Origin: Coniella vitis
Taxonomy: Eukaryota > Ascomycota > Sordariomycetes > Diaporthales > Schizoparmaceae
Assembly (NCBI GenBank): GCA_011317545.1
Contig: WUJK01000011.1
Span: 1,007,501 to 1,071,500, forward strand
Length of the DNA: 64,000 bases
Reading direction: 5' to 3'
Positions 47,252 through 58,319 of this stretch are shown here, one piece after another. Made by a program: the position numbers and the translations under genes. Position 1 is the first letter of the stretch. Each line of letters opens with the position of its first letter. The notes beneath the pieces were generated by a model, which was given only the letters and a program-made list of their open reading frames with translations, did not search any database and had not been told where the DNA came from.

Positions 47252-49515
47252 GGTGGGCAAGCTAGGAGTGCGAATTTTTGTTTATTCTTTTCTCTACTGT
47301 TGGCGCCTGGATGAGGATTTGGGGAGAGGCGGGCAAAATGTTGTCGATTATTGAGTAGCTGTGAGTTGTAATTGTTTGCGTGTAAGCGCTTTTCCTCACC
47401 CGAGTTTTTTCTCCCCCTGAAGTCTCTCAACTCGACGATGTTTTGAAACAGAGATTCGGTAGCAGATCTAGCCGGACAACATTTTCGGTTGGAAGTGAAA
47501 GTGAAGCCCAAAAGTTGATTTGATCAGGATCTGGCGGTCATCCTCTTGCTATAAAGTGCGTGATTTATGATTTATTCCATGGCACATTACAGCCCAATGT
47601 GATGGCGCCCTGGACGGTTGATGCTGTCGATTGTTGCGCTGCACTGGCGATCGCAAGTGCACAAAGTCAATGTCGTCATCACTCACGCTGCTGGGTTGTA
47701 GTCATCCACTGAAAGCAGGGGTCCAAGGGCCCTGTACTGTGCGCTAGAGCACAATAGGTCTACTAGATATATCACAAGGCGCCGAACCCTTCCGAATAGA
47801 TCATTCACAGTTTCTGACTTGTACACCAAGCTGGCAACAGAACACAGTAATATACTGCGAGCTTGTACAAGCATCTGCAGCCAGACCGACAGGTCGGCAA
47901 ATGTCTCTTTGATCGTCTTTTTAAGCTTATGTTGGCATTTCGCCAAGCCTTCGTATCAGCTGCAGCAATGAGGTATGCAGTGCCTCAAGTGCCAAGTAGT
48001 CAGCGCCCAGGCGCAGAGGCCAGAGCCGCTGTTGTATGCAACGCCCCTGAACGGAAATGAATCGACATCGACGGCAATTGCTCTCCTTGGCAGCGCTTCA
48101 TTGTGTGTATACTATGAGTATATGACTATACTATGTAGTAGCATTGTTTTGAGTGCTGACGGCCGGCGGTTAGCTCGGCCCATTGAAGATCTCAAGAGGT
48201 CTTTAGTCCTTTACCGCCCCTCCCATTCTCAGCTCTCCTCCTTCGCACGGTCACGGCTGCTCAGGAAAAGCACATGGTATACCGCAGTACTCGCAGCAAT
48301 GCGTGGAAGCGCCAGGTCATATACATTCAGCTGGCGGTGGACGTGCGAGGGGCTCTTTCGTTTCGCCCCAGTCGCTCTCTTACACGATCTGTCGCCAGCC
48401 CTGTCTCATCGCGACTCTACGGCAGGGGTGCCCCCTCGAGGACCCTGGGGATTTTCAGGCACATGTCTTGGCCTTGTCCCAACAGAGACGCTGGGCCGAC
48501 GTCGTTCCCGTGCCTGACTGGGTGCGCACTCCTCAGCCCTGCACGCCACAGAGCGCGATACTACTATGTACTCGTACTGCCTGTCGAACCTCGCCCCCAG
48601 CAGAACTACCTCGCTAGTCGTTGCAACGGTCGAACCCAAGACTTTTCGGTCTTCTTGTAGTCGCGCTATCATGGCCTCTCAGGGGATCGAGATGGGGGTT
48701 CTGGCGCCTTATGACATGGCACCGCTCGCTCGAGCCGCCTCTTTGCGGTGCCTGCCTGTTTGAACCATTAACAGAAAGGGAAGCGTCTGCCTCTGTGAAC
48801 AGCTTCGCATGGTTTTCCTGCCCGTCTGTTTGTTGGAAAAAGATTGCAACTGGTCCACTCCGTTAGCCCCCTTCCACGCAACCTGGGCACTGCGAAGCCT
48901 ATAACAAGACTCGCTTTAGCCGAAAAGAAACGCAGTTGTTTCTACAAGCCACGGGTTACGTAGAACCAGTATCACGGCTCTGCACCGCCCGGTTCGGAAC
49001 ACGCTCGCTATTGTTTGAGCCTCGCCTGGTGCTTCAAGTCCACAAGGTGGAGGCAGCGCCAGTCACAGACCCGAATCCCCCTTGCCTCGTCGTCGTAGGG
49101 CTCTTTGTCTTTGTGTGTATCACTCGTTTTCGGTTTGACAAAGTCGTCTTTTGCCTTTCTTTCCTTCTTTTCTCTTGCCGCTGGGGCCTTCCTGGTATTC
49201 TGCCAAAACTGTTAATCCGTCCCATCCCCGCACCTTCATCGTGCGCTTGCGGTTGATGTTCCTTTAGCGAGGCTCATCATCCCATTCCCAAACCCTCCGG
49301 CTTGGCCGACCCTCCCTTCGATTCATTCTCCAACCTACTTCGGTCCTTTTACTCTGCATACTACACACGAGGATTGATTCCTCGATTGCGACCTTGACGG
49401 CAGACTCGATACAATTCACAACAATTACCATCCAACGGCTGGTCCTGTGGTGCCATTCCTTTAATCGACCATAGTACTGGCTGAAGAAGACACTTTGCCT
49501 TGGTCCTTGGAGAAG
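47252..49515. other. Gene-free spacer between divergent genes
   Basis: These 2.3 kb hold promoters for the DUF1295 gene and the Ala/Thr-rich secreted protein. Two nonamer copies lie at 48129-48137 and 48562-48570. CT-rich stretches near 49150-49180 and 49300-49350 suggest the leader of the downstream gene. No tRNA-like fold or coding frame was found. Confidence 0.5.
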
Positions 49516-50704
49516 ATGAAGTTCTTAATTAACCATATTTTAATGCTAATTGGACTGCTGTCCATCGCTCAGGTGGGCCTTTTCTTTGTTCTTTCGTGAA
49601 CATGGGGGAAAACATGGTGAGAATTACGCACGGAATCTCCGAGACTGACGACCGACGACCAGGCACTCGAATTCAAATACCACATTCGGGCCGCGGCGGG
49701 CCAGTCTGTAACTGAGGTGCAGAGACATGAGGTGGCAGGGTCTTCAAAGGATGTGATCAAGCGGACACCCAAGCGCAGCGTCGCGGACTTGTTGGAGGCT
49801 CTGGCAAACGCCGAGCAGGAGCTTGGCAAGGCCAAAGCACAAACGAAGACAACAACAGTCACCCAGACCGTTGCCCAGACGGTGCAGCAAACGATACAGC
49901 AGACCATCATGCAGACTGTCATGCAGACTGTTACGGCGGCCGCAGCACCAGCAGCAGCGGCCAGTAACCAGACTGTCACGGCGGCCGCAGCACCAGCAGC
50001 AGCAGCCAGTAACCAGACAGTCACGGCAGCCAACAATGGGTGAGCCATCTCCTTGCCCTCGCAAAATCTATTTCCCATGCTCTTTGTCTTTTGCTGGAGG
50101 TGATCTGATATGGTTTGAGCTTGGATGCTGATAACAAAGTGTGTCCTCAGGGCCGTCCTCTCTTTCCTCACAACCACTGTCTATGCCGCTGGCGCTGCTC
50201 CCACGACAACAATCACCGCTCTCGCTTCGACAGTCACCCAGACTGTCATGATTACTATGGCGTGTGCCGCCCCCGCTGCTGCTAACCCCGCAAGCGCTGC
50301 TGCGCCCGTACCGACGGCCGCGTCAGTCACGGCTCCGGCTCCCGCCGCGACAACTTCAGCCGCTGCTGCTGCGCCACCGGCGGCTACCGTTGCCCCAGGT
50401 ATGTCTTCATTTTCTCCAAAGTCTGAATCCGATCTTTGATTTGAACACTCATTGATCTGTCTCTTCCACAGCCGCAACCAGCAGCCTTGAATCCTCGATT
50501 GCCCTCGGCGCCGCTGCCCCCACCAGCAGCCTCGAGTCCTCGATTGCCCTTGGCGCCGCAGCCGCAGCAGCACCAGCACCAGCCACGACAAGTGCGGCCG
50601 CAGCAGTGAACTCTGTAGCACAACCGAATGTCAACATCAACGGCTACACCCTTGTGAGCCAAGTCAGTCTGGGCAATTTGGCGGTTCCGACCACTGCGGC
50701 GTAG
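49516..50704 (+). CDS. Ala/Thr/Gln-rich secreted protein with internal duplications, function unknown
   Basis: There are four exons: 49516-49572, 49663-50039, 50151-50398 and 50472-50704, giving 304 residues. Exon 1 is exactly a signal peptide (MKFLINHILMLIGLLSIAQ). A basic, helical segment (DVIKRTPKRSVADLLEALAN) follows, then a Gln/Thr repeat region (TVAQTVQQTIQQTIMQTV). Ala/Pro/Ser-rich sequence makes up the rest. Two 45-bp tandem duplications are visible: codons around 49924-50013 and around 50480-50569. No GPI-type hydrophobic C-terminus is present. The composition fits a cell-wall or extracellular structural protein, which is inference. Exon joins are supported by continuous frame and good splice sites, but no family confirms them. 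Confidence 0.72.
49924..50013 (+). repeat. 45-bp tandem duplication, first pair
   Basis: Units 49924-49968 and 49969-50013 encode the same 15 residues (starting QTVTAAAAP, ending AASN) with only silent differences. A third partial unit follows. Confidence 0.9.
50480..50569 (+). repeat. 45-bp tandem duplication, second pair
   Basis: Units at 50480-50524 and 50525-50569 both encode SSLESSIALGAAA, then diverge (PT versus AA). Located in the last exon of the same gene. Confidence 0.88.
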
Positions 50705-51351
50705 AGGAAGAGGACTTTACCTGCTCCAATGCATCTGGGATAATAATATGGAAACGGTTTCTCTTATGAAAAAGCGAGGACGTGTAATGATTTTGTGTGC
50801 CGGCTCAACTTGCCTGCGTACCAACGATCTCGTTAAGTTTCTCTTTCTTAGGGAGCATTGATTCTTTCGTTCGCAAGCGAGTGTCGCAGCACGAGGCCCA
50901 GGAGGTCTATTGAGGGGGTGGTTGTTAGGATATGTTGATGATCGTGTTTGACGGCGGTACAATGTTTTTAGTAATTTCCCCGGAATCATTTGCGTGCTCA
51001 AAACTCCAGTTCACACGAGACAAGGCAAAAAAGAAAATGTTTTAAAATAAATTCCATTCACCTGAGGCTCACTTTGGAATATTCCACCAAGCTAAGCGCC
51101 ACACACAAAACACACGTCCTCCAAAACAGTCATGCCTTTTTTTTTTTTCTCTCTTAACCGAAGTAGCTCATCAGGGCCCTGCTTGGATACGAGCTTTTGT
51201 GTAAAATCTGGGGGTATCGTATTTTTGGAGGGGTCTTTCTCAGCGATGCCGTCCATGGATGCTGTGCGAGTCACATTTTTCCTTTTGTGTACCTCGATAT
51301 CCAGGTTGCGAAAAAGGCGCGGTGCAGAATCGTGGTCAGAGAATTGTCTTT
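50705..51351. other. Convergent 3' flanks of the secreted protein gene and RPP1
   Basis: It contains, on the minus strand, a small open frame (51355-51092) that starts inside the RPP1 stop codon; this is listed separately. Otherwise nothing is recognised. Confidence 0.45.
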
Positions 51352-51355
51352 TCAT
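51092..51355 (-). other. Small open frame overlapping the RPP1 stop (ATGA)
   Basis: It has 87 codons. Its ATG overlaps the RPP1 TGA as ATGA. The translation is charged and protein-like (PPDFTQKLVSKQGPDELL) and ends CFVCGA. It may be the RPP1 3' UTR read by chance, or a second product made by reinitiation. I recognise no family. Confidence 0.2.
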
Positions 51356-52530
51356 CTCTCAGCTGCGAGTTTCATCTTCTTGGTATGCCTTTTACTCATG
51401 ACTGGCAGGCTTTGGCCCTTGGTATCTTGCTGCTCACCGCCGCCGCCAGTGCCCTGCCCATCGAGTTTCCGCTTCGCGTTTGCTCCTCCTCCTCCTTGTT
51501 GTTGTGCCGCGTTGTTTTGGCCTTGCTGTTGGCTTTTGTTGTTGTTGTTGTGGTTCTTCTTCTTCTTAGCTCCATGCTTATCGCTAATCTCACTGTCCGT
51601 TTCCGTCGTCATCGTCACTGTTTGCTTGTTCGCCGTAAGACACGGTATCCTGCCCTCAGCATCCACAATATCCACCACCCCGCGATAACTCCTCCTTCTC
51701 AACCCTTCATTGACAACAACCGCCCTCGGATTCGCGCCTAGCGCCTCGAGACCTCGTTCCGGTCCCAGACCCCAGCATGCAAACAGGTTGACCAAGTCTG
51801 CAGGCGCACGGAGATTCCACCCAGCAGCCGCAGCAGACGTTGCAGTTCCCAGCCGACACTCACTGCTGATTACGATCCCGCGGCCCTTGGTGGCACGCAC
51901 GAGCTCCATCATGTTGGCGATGAAGTTTGCGCGTGCGCGCTGCTGTGGATCTGTACTTGCAAGCATTGCGCTTCCGCCGTGGTTGTTGTTGTTGTTGTTG
52001 GTCAATTGGCCATAGCAGACTTCAAAGAGCACGCCGCGCGAAACAGCCGCCATGCATGGCTTGGGTCGGAAGCGGAAAGGTTGCGAGACGGACAAGTCGA
52101 GAGAGATGAGAGCGATTTCGGGATAGGATGTTCCCGTTGTCAGCGCGGCAAAGGCCTTGTCGGTTGTGGGCCGGGCGGCCAGGAGGGAGTATGATTGCGC
52201 GAGGTGCGGGAGGCGGTGGTTTGTGGATGGGTCGGAGACGAGGATAGTGGCGCGTCGGAGAACGATGGGGAGGTCTCGGCGAGAAGAAGGGGAGGACGAG
52301 GAGGACGTCGTGGTGGTGGTGGATGATTTGTTGTCCTTTGCTGGAGGAAAGGATGGGTGGACGGGCCCGACTTGTGGGATGGGGTTGGTGGCTTGTGCTG
52401 AGATGGGTGCCTCGAGGATGTGGTTGAGGGCTACTACGTCGTAGCCCAGGGCTTTGCTGAATCTGAGGGTGCGCTCCAGCTCGGTTTGCGCCGTCTGGGG
52501 GGTCCAGACGATGTTGAGGTCGTAGAGCAT
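51352..52530 (-). CDS. RPP1: Ribonuclease P/MRP subunit RPP1 (p30)
   Basis: This is an intronless gene of 392 residues. The N-terminus MLYDLNIVW, then LERTLRFSKALGYDVVALNH, is the start of the p30 TIM-barrel fold. LPIVLRRATILVSDPSTNHRL, EIALISLDLSVSQPFRF and the block AVSRGVLFEVCYG follow in family order. RGIVISSECRLGTATS and APADLVNLFACWGLGPERG complete the barrel. Low-complexity inserts (Thr/Ser run near residue 75, Asn run near 190) and a basic Asn/Gln-rich tail interrupt and extend the fold. The protein is a core subunit of nuclear RNase P and RNase MRP, acting in tRNA 5'-end and rRNA processing. It is divergent from the zinc-ribbon gene. Confidence 0.94.
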   Translation of the reverse strand: MLYDLNIVWTPQTAQTELERTLRFSKALGYDVVALNHILEAPISAQATNPIPQVGPVHPSFPPAKDNKSSTTTTTSSSSSPSSRRDLPIVLRRATILVSDPSTNHRLPHLAQSYSLLAARPTTDKAFAALTTGTSYPEIALISLDLSVSQPFRFRPKPCMAAVSRGVLFEVCYGQLTNNNNNNHGGSAMLASTDPQQRARANFIANMMELVRATKGRGIVISSECRLGTATSAAAAGWNLRAPADLVNLFACWGLGPERGLEALGANPRAVVVNEGLRRRSYRGVVDIVDAEGRIPCLTANKQTVTMTTETDSEISDKHGAKKKKNHNNNNKSQQQGQNNAAQQQGGGGANAKRKLDGQGTGGGGEQQDTKGQSLPVMSKRHTKKMKLAAER

Positions 52531-53331
52531 GGCGGTGTTGTGGGTGGGTGGGTGTGAAGGCGGTATGCTATATCATTTCGTTGGCTGGTGGGGTGTTGTA
52601 TCCTCCTTGTCGTTCACTCCAGAATATTTCCAAGGGTACGCATGCGGTTTTCTTATCCGTTGCAGCGTGTAGATGTGGCGCGCATAAGTGTGCTAATGTG
52701 GACTGCGAGGTGAATAAGGTTGAGGTGAAATGTGTAAGTCGCAAGGCTGAAGAACGTTTTGCTCAAAAAGTTCGATAAGGTGGGGAGCAATTGGCATGGG
52801 GACTGATGGGGCTAATTCCAGGCGCTGGCAGTACTGACAGCCCTGCAGCTCCTCCAGAAAGCTCCCTGCTTCCAAGGCTTGGCCAGGTCTCGGCACGCTG
52901 GCGGGGATCGGCTTGGCGGTAGCGGTGACTGGTGACCACAGGGGCTCTTGGTGCTATGCAAGCATAACTTGCAGGGCTGGCATAGCCTCAGATACCGCGT
53001 AATGCTGGGCCGCCACGAGATTTGACATCAATGGCGACTCAATGCGCCTCGATCGTCATACCACCTCTTTTTTCTTTTTCTTTTCCCTTTTCCTCCCTTC
53101 TTCGTCCGCCCACAATTTATTGTACTAGAGTTCCTTTTAATGTTAATCTCCTGTAGTGCACGCTGCTTCTTTATCTCAACCTCAACGTTCGCCCCTCAAA
53201 ATACTCAAGTCTTCCCCAGACCGTCAACAAGGGCGTACCAAAACATTTAGCGTGCCATCTCATCTCTCCCACAACAAAAGCTTCCACCTTGTACTATATC
53301 GATACACTGCGATCCAGAATTCACATCAACC
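52531..53331. promoter_or_regulatory. Shared upstream region of RPP1 and the zinc-ribbon gene
   Basis: An 801-bp spacer between divergent starts. A strongly pyrimidine-rich tract (about 53066-53103) lies on the side of the zinc-ribbon gene. No coding sequence is recognised. Confidence 0.5.
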
Positions 53332-53758
53332 ATGTGTATTGTATTCACCTGCGGCGAACACACCTTCCGCAAACAGGTTGAGGGCTACGAGGGCATTGTC
53401 TGCCAGTGCCACAACTGCGGAAACCACAGCGGCCATGTCATCAAAAGCCATCCGTGGTTCACCCTGTGCTTTATTGTAAGCTTCCTTCTTCTTTACACGG
53501 CTGCCTGGTCGAAAACAGAATGCTCACCAGCACCATAACTAGCCCGTCGTGCCACTCTCCTTCCACGGCTACATTGACATTGTCTGCAATATTTGCAACT
53601 TTGCGCAGCCGCTGGAAGCCCGTCCAGACGTCCAGTCAATGAAGGGGGGAGATGGAGCAGGAGGTGGTGTGCCGGTGCAGCAGACCCAGGGACCGCCGCA
53701 AGGTTGGAACGGGCAACCCCCGCCACCTGCTGCCCAGCAGCCGATGCGATATACTTGA
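53332..53758 (+). CDS. Small zinc-ribbon protein
   Basis: There are two exons, 53332-53475 and 53543-53758, giving 119 residues. Two cysteine knuckles, C26xxC29 (CHNCG) in exon 1 and C63xxC66 (CNICN) in exon 2, would form one zinc ribbon, with extra cysteines at 2, 7 and 24. Between them lies HPWFTLCFIPVVPLSF, a short hydrophobic stretch that could dip into a membrane. The tail is Gly/Gln/Pro-rich and disordered. The pattern resembles the small fungal zinc-ribbon proteins of unknown function. Splicing in phase 0 is needed to bring the two knuckles together and so supports the model. Confidence 0.85.
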
Positions 53759-54966
53759 GAATGATGTTTCTGGTTAGGACTCAGCATGCTTTTGCTTTTA
53801 ACATGCACTACACGATCAGTTCCGGTCTGGCAATCAAGAGAGCGGCAAACGGTAACGGCGACGACGACAATAACGCGAATGGGTATTTGGACGAGGCATG
53901 TTGCTGTAATAACAATGGGTTCGGGGGTGGCGCGATGGCGTTGCGCTCACGGCTCGATTGTTTTGGATTCGTGGCTAATTATTGAATTCTTTCAACACTG
54001 CGCATAAGGAAGAGGACGCTGGATGTCTTTGGTCTGGGTATACCCTCGATAATACGATTCGAATATGATAATGCAGCTACGAATGAACGAGTTCCTGTAA
54101 ATGTCAGGAGCAAATCAACTTATGGTGTACTATGTGCAACTGATCAGCTAATGTCCTGCGTATCGCTTCTGGAATCTGCAAGCCTACCGTCCTGGCCATG
54201 CTCCCGTGATTCTCGCAAGTGGGCATCAACTTCCAAGATTTTGGGACAATCTGTGCCAGCTTTCAAGCAATTTCACATGTAAAAGGCGCGGAACGAATAG
54301 ATTCTTACGTACCTGGAGTACTGAGAGCAGGGTTAGGGTTTTGTGCCTCTCCAGTAGAGTACCTACCTACATAGTACTTCTAGTCCTTCATAGCTGATAG
54401 GTAGCACCTGTCATAGTAGTCTTTTGGGCGGGGGTTGGGGTGCCATGACGTCTAGTTGCAGCCCTGCAACTGCAACCGCATACCGCGGCCGGGCCTTCTT
54501 TTTTTGGCACATGGGGATGACCTGAGCGTCATTAGCAATGGGCAAGTCGCATGGCCATCAGCCTCGCAACCTTTCCAAAATATCGTACTTGAACATGCGC
54601 AGTCGCCAGACTCAAGGGCTCTGTTGCGCTGTAGATTGGGCGCCGATATCAAAGCACTGACCCTGTCGGCCCTGCGCGTTTGCATCCACTTTCTACGTCC
54701 AATTGCCGCTGGCGTCTCTGCATCGCGCCATAAAAACAAAAAGTGAAACTCAACGCAGCATCATTTTCGACTGACAAGGGAGCCAGAGGGCGTGGACGCA
54801 GCAAAAGAAGCCGAGGAGGAGCTGGACCGACATCTTCCCGCCGGCACGTCCAAGAAGACAAGCAGAGAGGGCCAGACAAAGACGCGGCGACACTGATTTA
54901 TTAGCAAAACCCACCCCCCTGACACGATCCACTCTTTACGTCGTCTGCAAAACCCCCCCTTTCAAC
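53759..54966. other. Spacer before the RMD8-like gene
   Basis: Intergenic. One TACATAGTA copy lies at 54368-54376, beside CTACCTAC words. No gene recognised. Confidence 0.5.
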
Positions 54967-57079
54967 ATGTCCTCATATAAACGACCCGCCATGGCCCAAC
55001 GGCAAGAAACCGGTGCCGCCCTCCCCCAGCGTACCTTTTCCCCCATGCAACACGTCTCGGTCGATAGGGTCCTCCGCCACGCCACCGAGATCCCTTCCGG
55101 TCAACCTCGAGTCCCGCCGACGCCACCGCCTCAGCAACACCAACAGCAGCACCAGCACCACCAGCAACCGCACCACCACCATCAAAGACACACTCAATCA
55201 CTGCAGCAGCACCAGCAGGCTCTCCGCCAACCCCAGCCTGGCTCGATTGCCGCAACGCGCGCGGTCGCAAGAGCAGTAGCAAGGAGGGTCCTTCCGGGTA
55301 ACGGCGGCGCAATGTCAAGTTCAGCAGAGGGTACAAGCAGGCGCATCCTGCCGCAGAATGTGCCTCAGCGCACGACTAAAGTCAGCGAGAAGCTGGTGCT
55401 CATACCAGACGCCCCTGATGACGACGATGATATCGAGGAAGACATTGGTCTGCTGGAAGGGGAGGATGAACGGTCGCGACGGCGATTAATGGAGCAAGAG
55501 GAGGACAGGCCGCTGCGCGACGTGGAGCTGGATGTGCTAAAGAAACGAGGTGGTATCCGTGGAAAGAGTTATGCAGAGAGATTGCCAAAACGCCAGCGCG
55601 CCGAAAAGGTATCGAGGTTAACGGCCTACTGCACCGCGCAAGCTTTCAAGATGAAGGCTACTGCCGAATTCTTGCGGACCAAGCACGAGGCCAAGACGAA
55701 GCTCTACGACGACTGTCTCTACGTGGTCTATCACCTCCCGCTCATGTCTGGTATCGAGGGTTACCGTGTGCGCAGCAGGCCCATACTTAAAACGCCTGGC
55801 ACGGGCAAGACAGTGTTGGACCTAGAGATCGAGAGAAGCGAAAGGAGAGACCATCACTACGGCTATGCCGAAGATTTCACCGTCAACTCGCTTGGCATGG
55901 AGAGCCCTTCGACTCTACACCCGATCCCCAGCAACTCTTCAGACGAGCACAACCGCATCACGGCCAGTCCCTCAGGCGACCAATCTTCCATTAGCCCAAT
56001 CAACCGTCTAGCTCCCGATGCCAAGAACTTTGCCGAAATGTTTGTCTTCTCCTACGGCGTGGTGGTCTTTTGGAACTTTACAGAGCGCCAGGAAAAGGAC
56101 ATATTGGGAGATCTGAACTTTGCCGAGAGCGAACGCGGTGGTTCGCTCGTTGTTCGACCGTTTGAGCCCAACGACTACGAGACTGAAGAATTCCACTTTG
56201 AGTATAGTGCGGACATCAAGCACCCGCGCATTTTCAACGACATGATCACGCTACTGCCACGTTCCGACCACATGGTGAAACTCGGTATCAGCCACGCGGT
56301 TGCACAAAGTACAAAGCTGTGCTCATTTGAAGAGAGAATGTCAGAGACAATGCAAGAAGCGCTACCAGTGCCAAAGACAATGGCCACAACGGGAGATCTC
56401 AACATGGGTCGGGATGAAATTGTCAAGATCCTCGGTCGACTTTTCAAGAGCAGAGTGGATATCAACCTCTGTAAGTCGTGGCTGTCTGCTTATAAAATTC
56501 TCGAAAACTCATTCCACTAACTCACTATCAGCGTCTAACATTTTACCCGTCCCCAATTTCTTTTGGGAATCTGAACCAACACTCCACCCACTTTATATGG
56601 CCATCCGCGACTATCTCGAAATCGACCCACGCATCAAGGTCCTCAACGAGCGTTGCCGCGTCTTCCTAGATCTTGCCGAAATTCTTTCCGACACTGTTGC
56701 CGACGCCAAAATGTCCGTGATCACCTGGATTGTTATCATTCTCATTGTCATTTCCATTGTTGTCACTGTAACCGAAGTTGGCCTCCGCTTCGGTATATTG
56801 CAAAAGAGCAACAATAGTCGAGATCAACCAACGACGAATGCCACTCTGATACCATGGGGCGCTGATGCAAGTTCATCGGCAGCACTTGATTCTTCAGCCA
56901 CCACCGGAAAGTTAGGAGGTGTGGTCAATGTCTTTCCGCGAGGAAGTCTCGAATGGAAGCTTGCCCAGGCGAATATTACCATGGATGAGCTGCAGCAGTG
57001 GGCTACGAGTTTGGGAGAGAGTGAGAAGAGTACCGTGTGTGGTGGGGAAATCGTGGGTAGGACTTTTGCAGGCGTATAA
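54967..57079 (+). CDS. RMD8: DUF155 family membrane protein (RMD8/Sif-like)
   Basis: There are two exons, 54967-56470 and 56532-57079, giving 683 residues. The N-terminus is Gln/His/Pro-rich. An acidic patch (DDDDDIEEDIGLLEGEDE) precedes the DUF155 core: SRLTAYCTAQAFKMKATAEF, LYDDCLYVVYHLPL, FVFSYGVVVFWNF and FHFEYSADIKHPRIFNDMI. The second exon continues FFWESEPTLHPLYMAIRDYL and has a clear membrane segment (SVITWIVIILIVISIVVTV), then a tail. Yeast Rmd1/Rmd8 and S. pombe Sif2/Sif3 belong here, and the animal relative RMND1 is mitochondrial. The length and the C-terminal anchor fit the Rmd8 branch. The biochemical function is not established for this branch. Confidence 0.9.
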
Positions 57080-58319
57080 ACTGGATTGATACCAAGCGAT
57101 TGCTGGGATGGTTTTTTACTCCTCATTCTTCATTTGGATGAAGGTTTCCTTGGAGAATTCTGAATTGGTGATAGGCAAGCAGACAAGCAAGCAGGCATAG
57201 CCAATGATTCTTTGTTACTGTTCGATCTTTTCTCTTTGCTCTTTTGATTTGTTGATGTTCCCCTCTTTCGTTACCTGGCGTACTTGGTTGCCGACACACT
57301 GTCTACCGTTTGGGATCAGAGAGTATCGCGTAACCCGCCAGCTCCTCGCTCATAATAGGTGACACCTCGAATTGATATGCGTCGTGCTGGCTCTATTCTG
57401 GTGTTTGTACGGGCCGAGGAGAAAGGGAGAGACGGTCCCTGCCTGGGTAATGGAAAGAGCCACGCGGAGAAGAACAAGAAGCAGTCGACGCACAAGAATG
57501 AACGAGTATCGAGCACCGACAACGCGAAAGCGTAGACAAAATGCATCATGACCTCGGACTCTCTTCATTGGCGAACAGAGTGAGTATGTTGATGCCACGA
57601 GAACCAAATCACCAAGTAGCAGACACGCACAGACCTGGCTAACTTCGAATGCACCGCCCAGAGTGGTGGTATTCCACCATACTACACACCCTACGGTACA
57701 TCCAGTTGGATTTATTGTATTGATTGTTACAAGATCGAACCAAGGCCCCTTTTGTGGCATCATTTCTCGCACTTGCCGCTCGTTTCAGAGAGACGGCCAA
57801 AAAGAAAAATCAATAAGAGTAGTAAGAAAATATGGTATTGATTTCTCGTTTGTTTTATAGAAAGAAAAAAGAAATAGTACCCCTCAACCTGCTCGGCTTA
57901 ACCTCAAGCTCTCTGTGACTGAAAGGGAAACAAACAAACACTAGACAAGAAGACCCTTCAATTCTTAATCTTGATCATTGCATAAAGAAGTTGAAAATCT
58001 CCTTGAAGAACCATTAAAGGGGATATCAAGAAGTGGTTTCATGCCGACTTATTCCGAAATAAGAAAGAAGGAAAAGACGATTCACCTTTTTCAACGTGTC
58101 ATTCTGTAGAGTAGAGGAAGAGCAGAGACAAGAAAGGAAAAGAAGCTGTGTAGTGGTATCATTTTGGATGAAGAAAAAAAAGAGAATTGAAAAGAAGCGT
58201 ACGTCAAGTCAATGACAAAGGAATTGCACAAGGAAATTCTTTCCGTCTAGAGTGAAAGATGGGGTTTTTAAACCAATCAACCGCAGATTTAGAGTGCTGT
58301 CACTCGGGATTCGTTCTGC
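57080..58319. other. Convergent 3' flanks of RMD8-like and MSB1-like genes
   Basis: AT-rich and purine-rich with several short A runs (57795-58200). No coding sequence seen. Confidence 0.5.

Noticed and set aside
48541..48660. TCGAACC words suggesting a tRNA T-arm
   Set aside because: No matching A box, anticodon stem or acceptor stem could be paired around them. I found no tRNA in the window.
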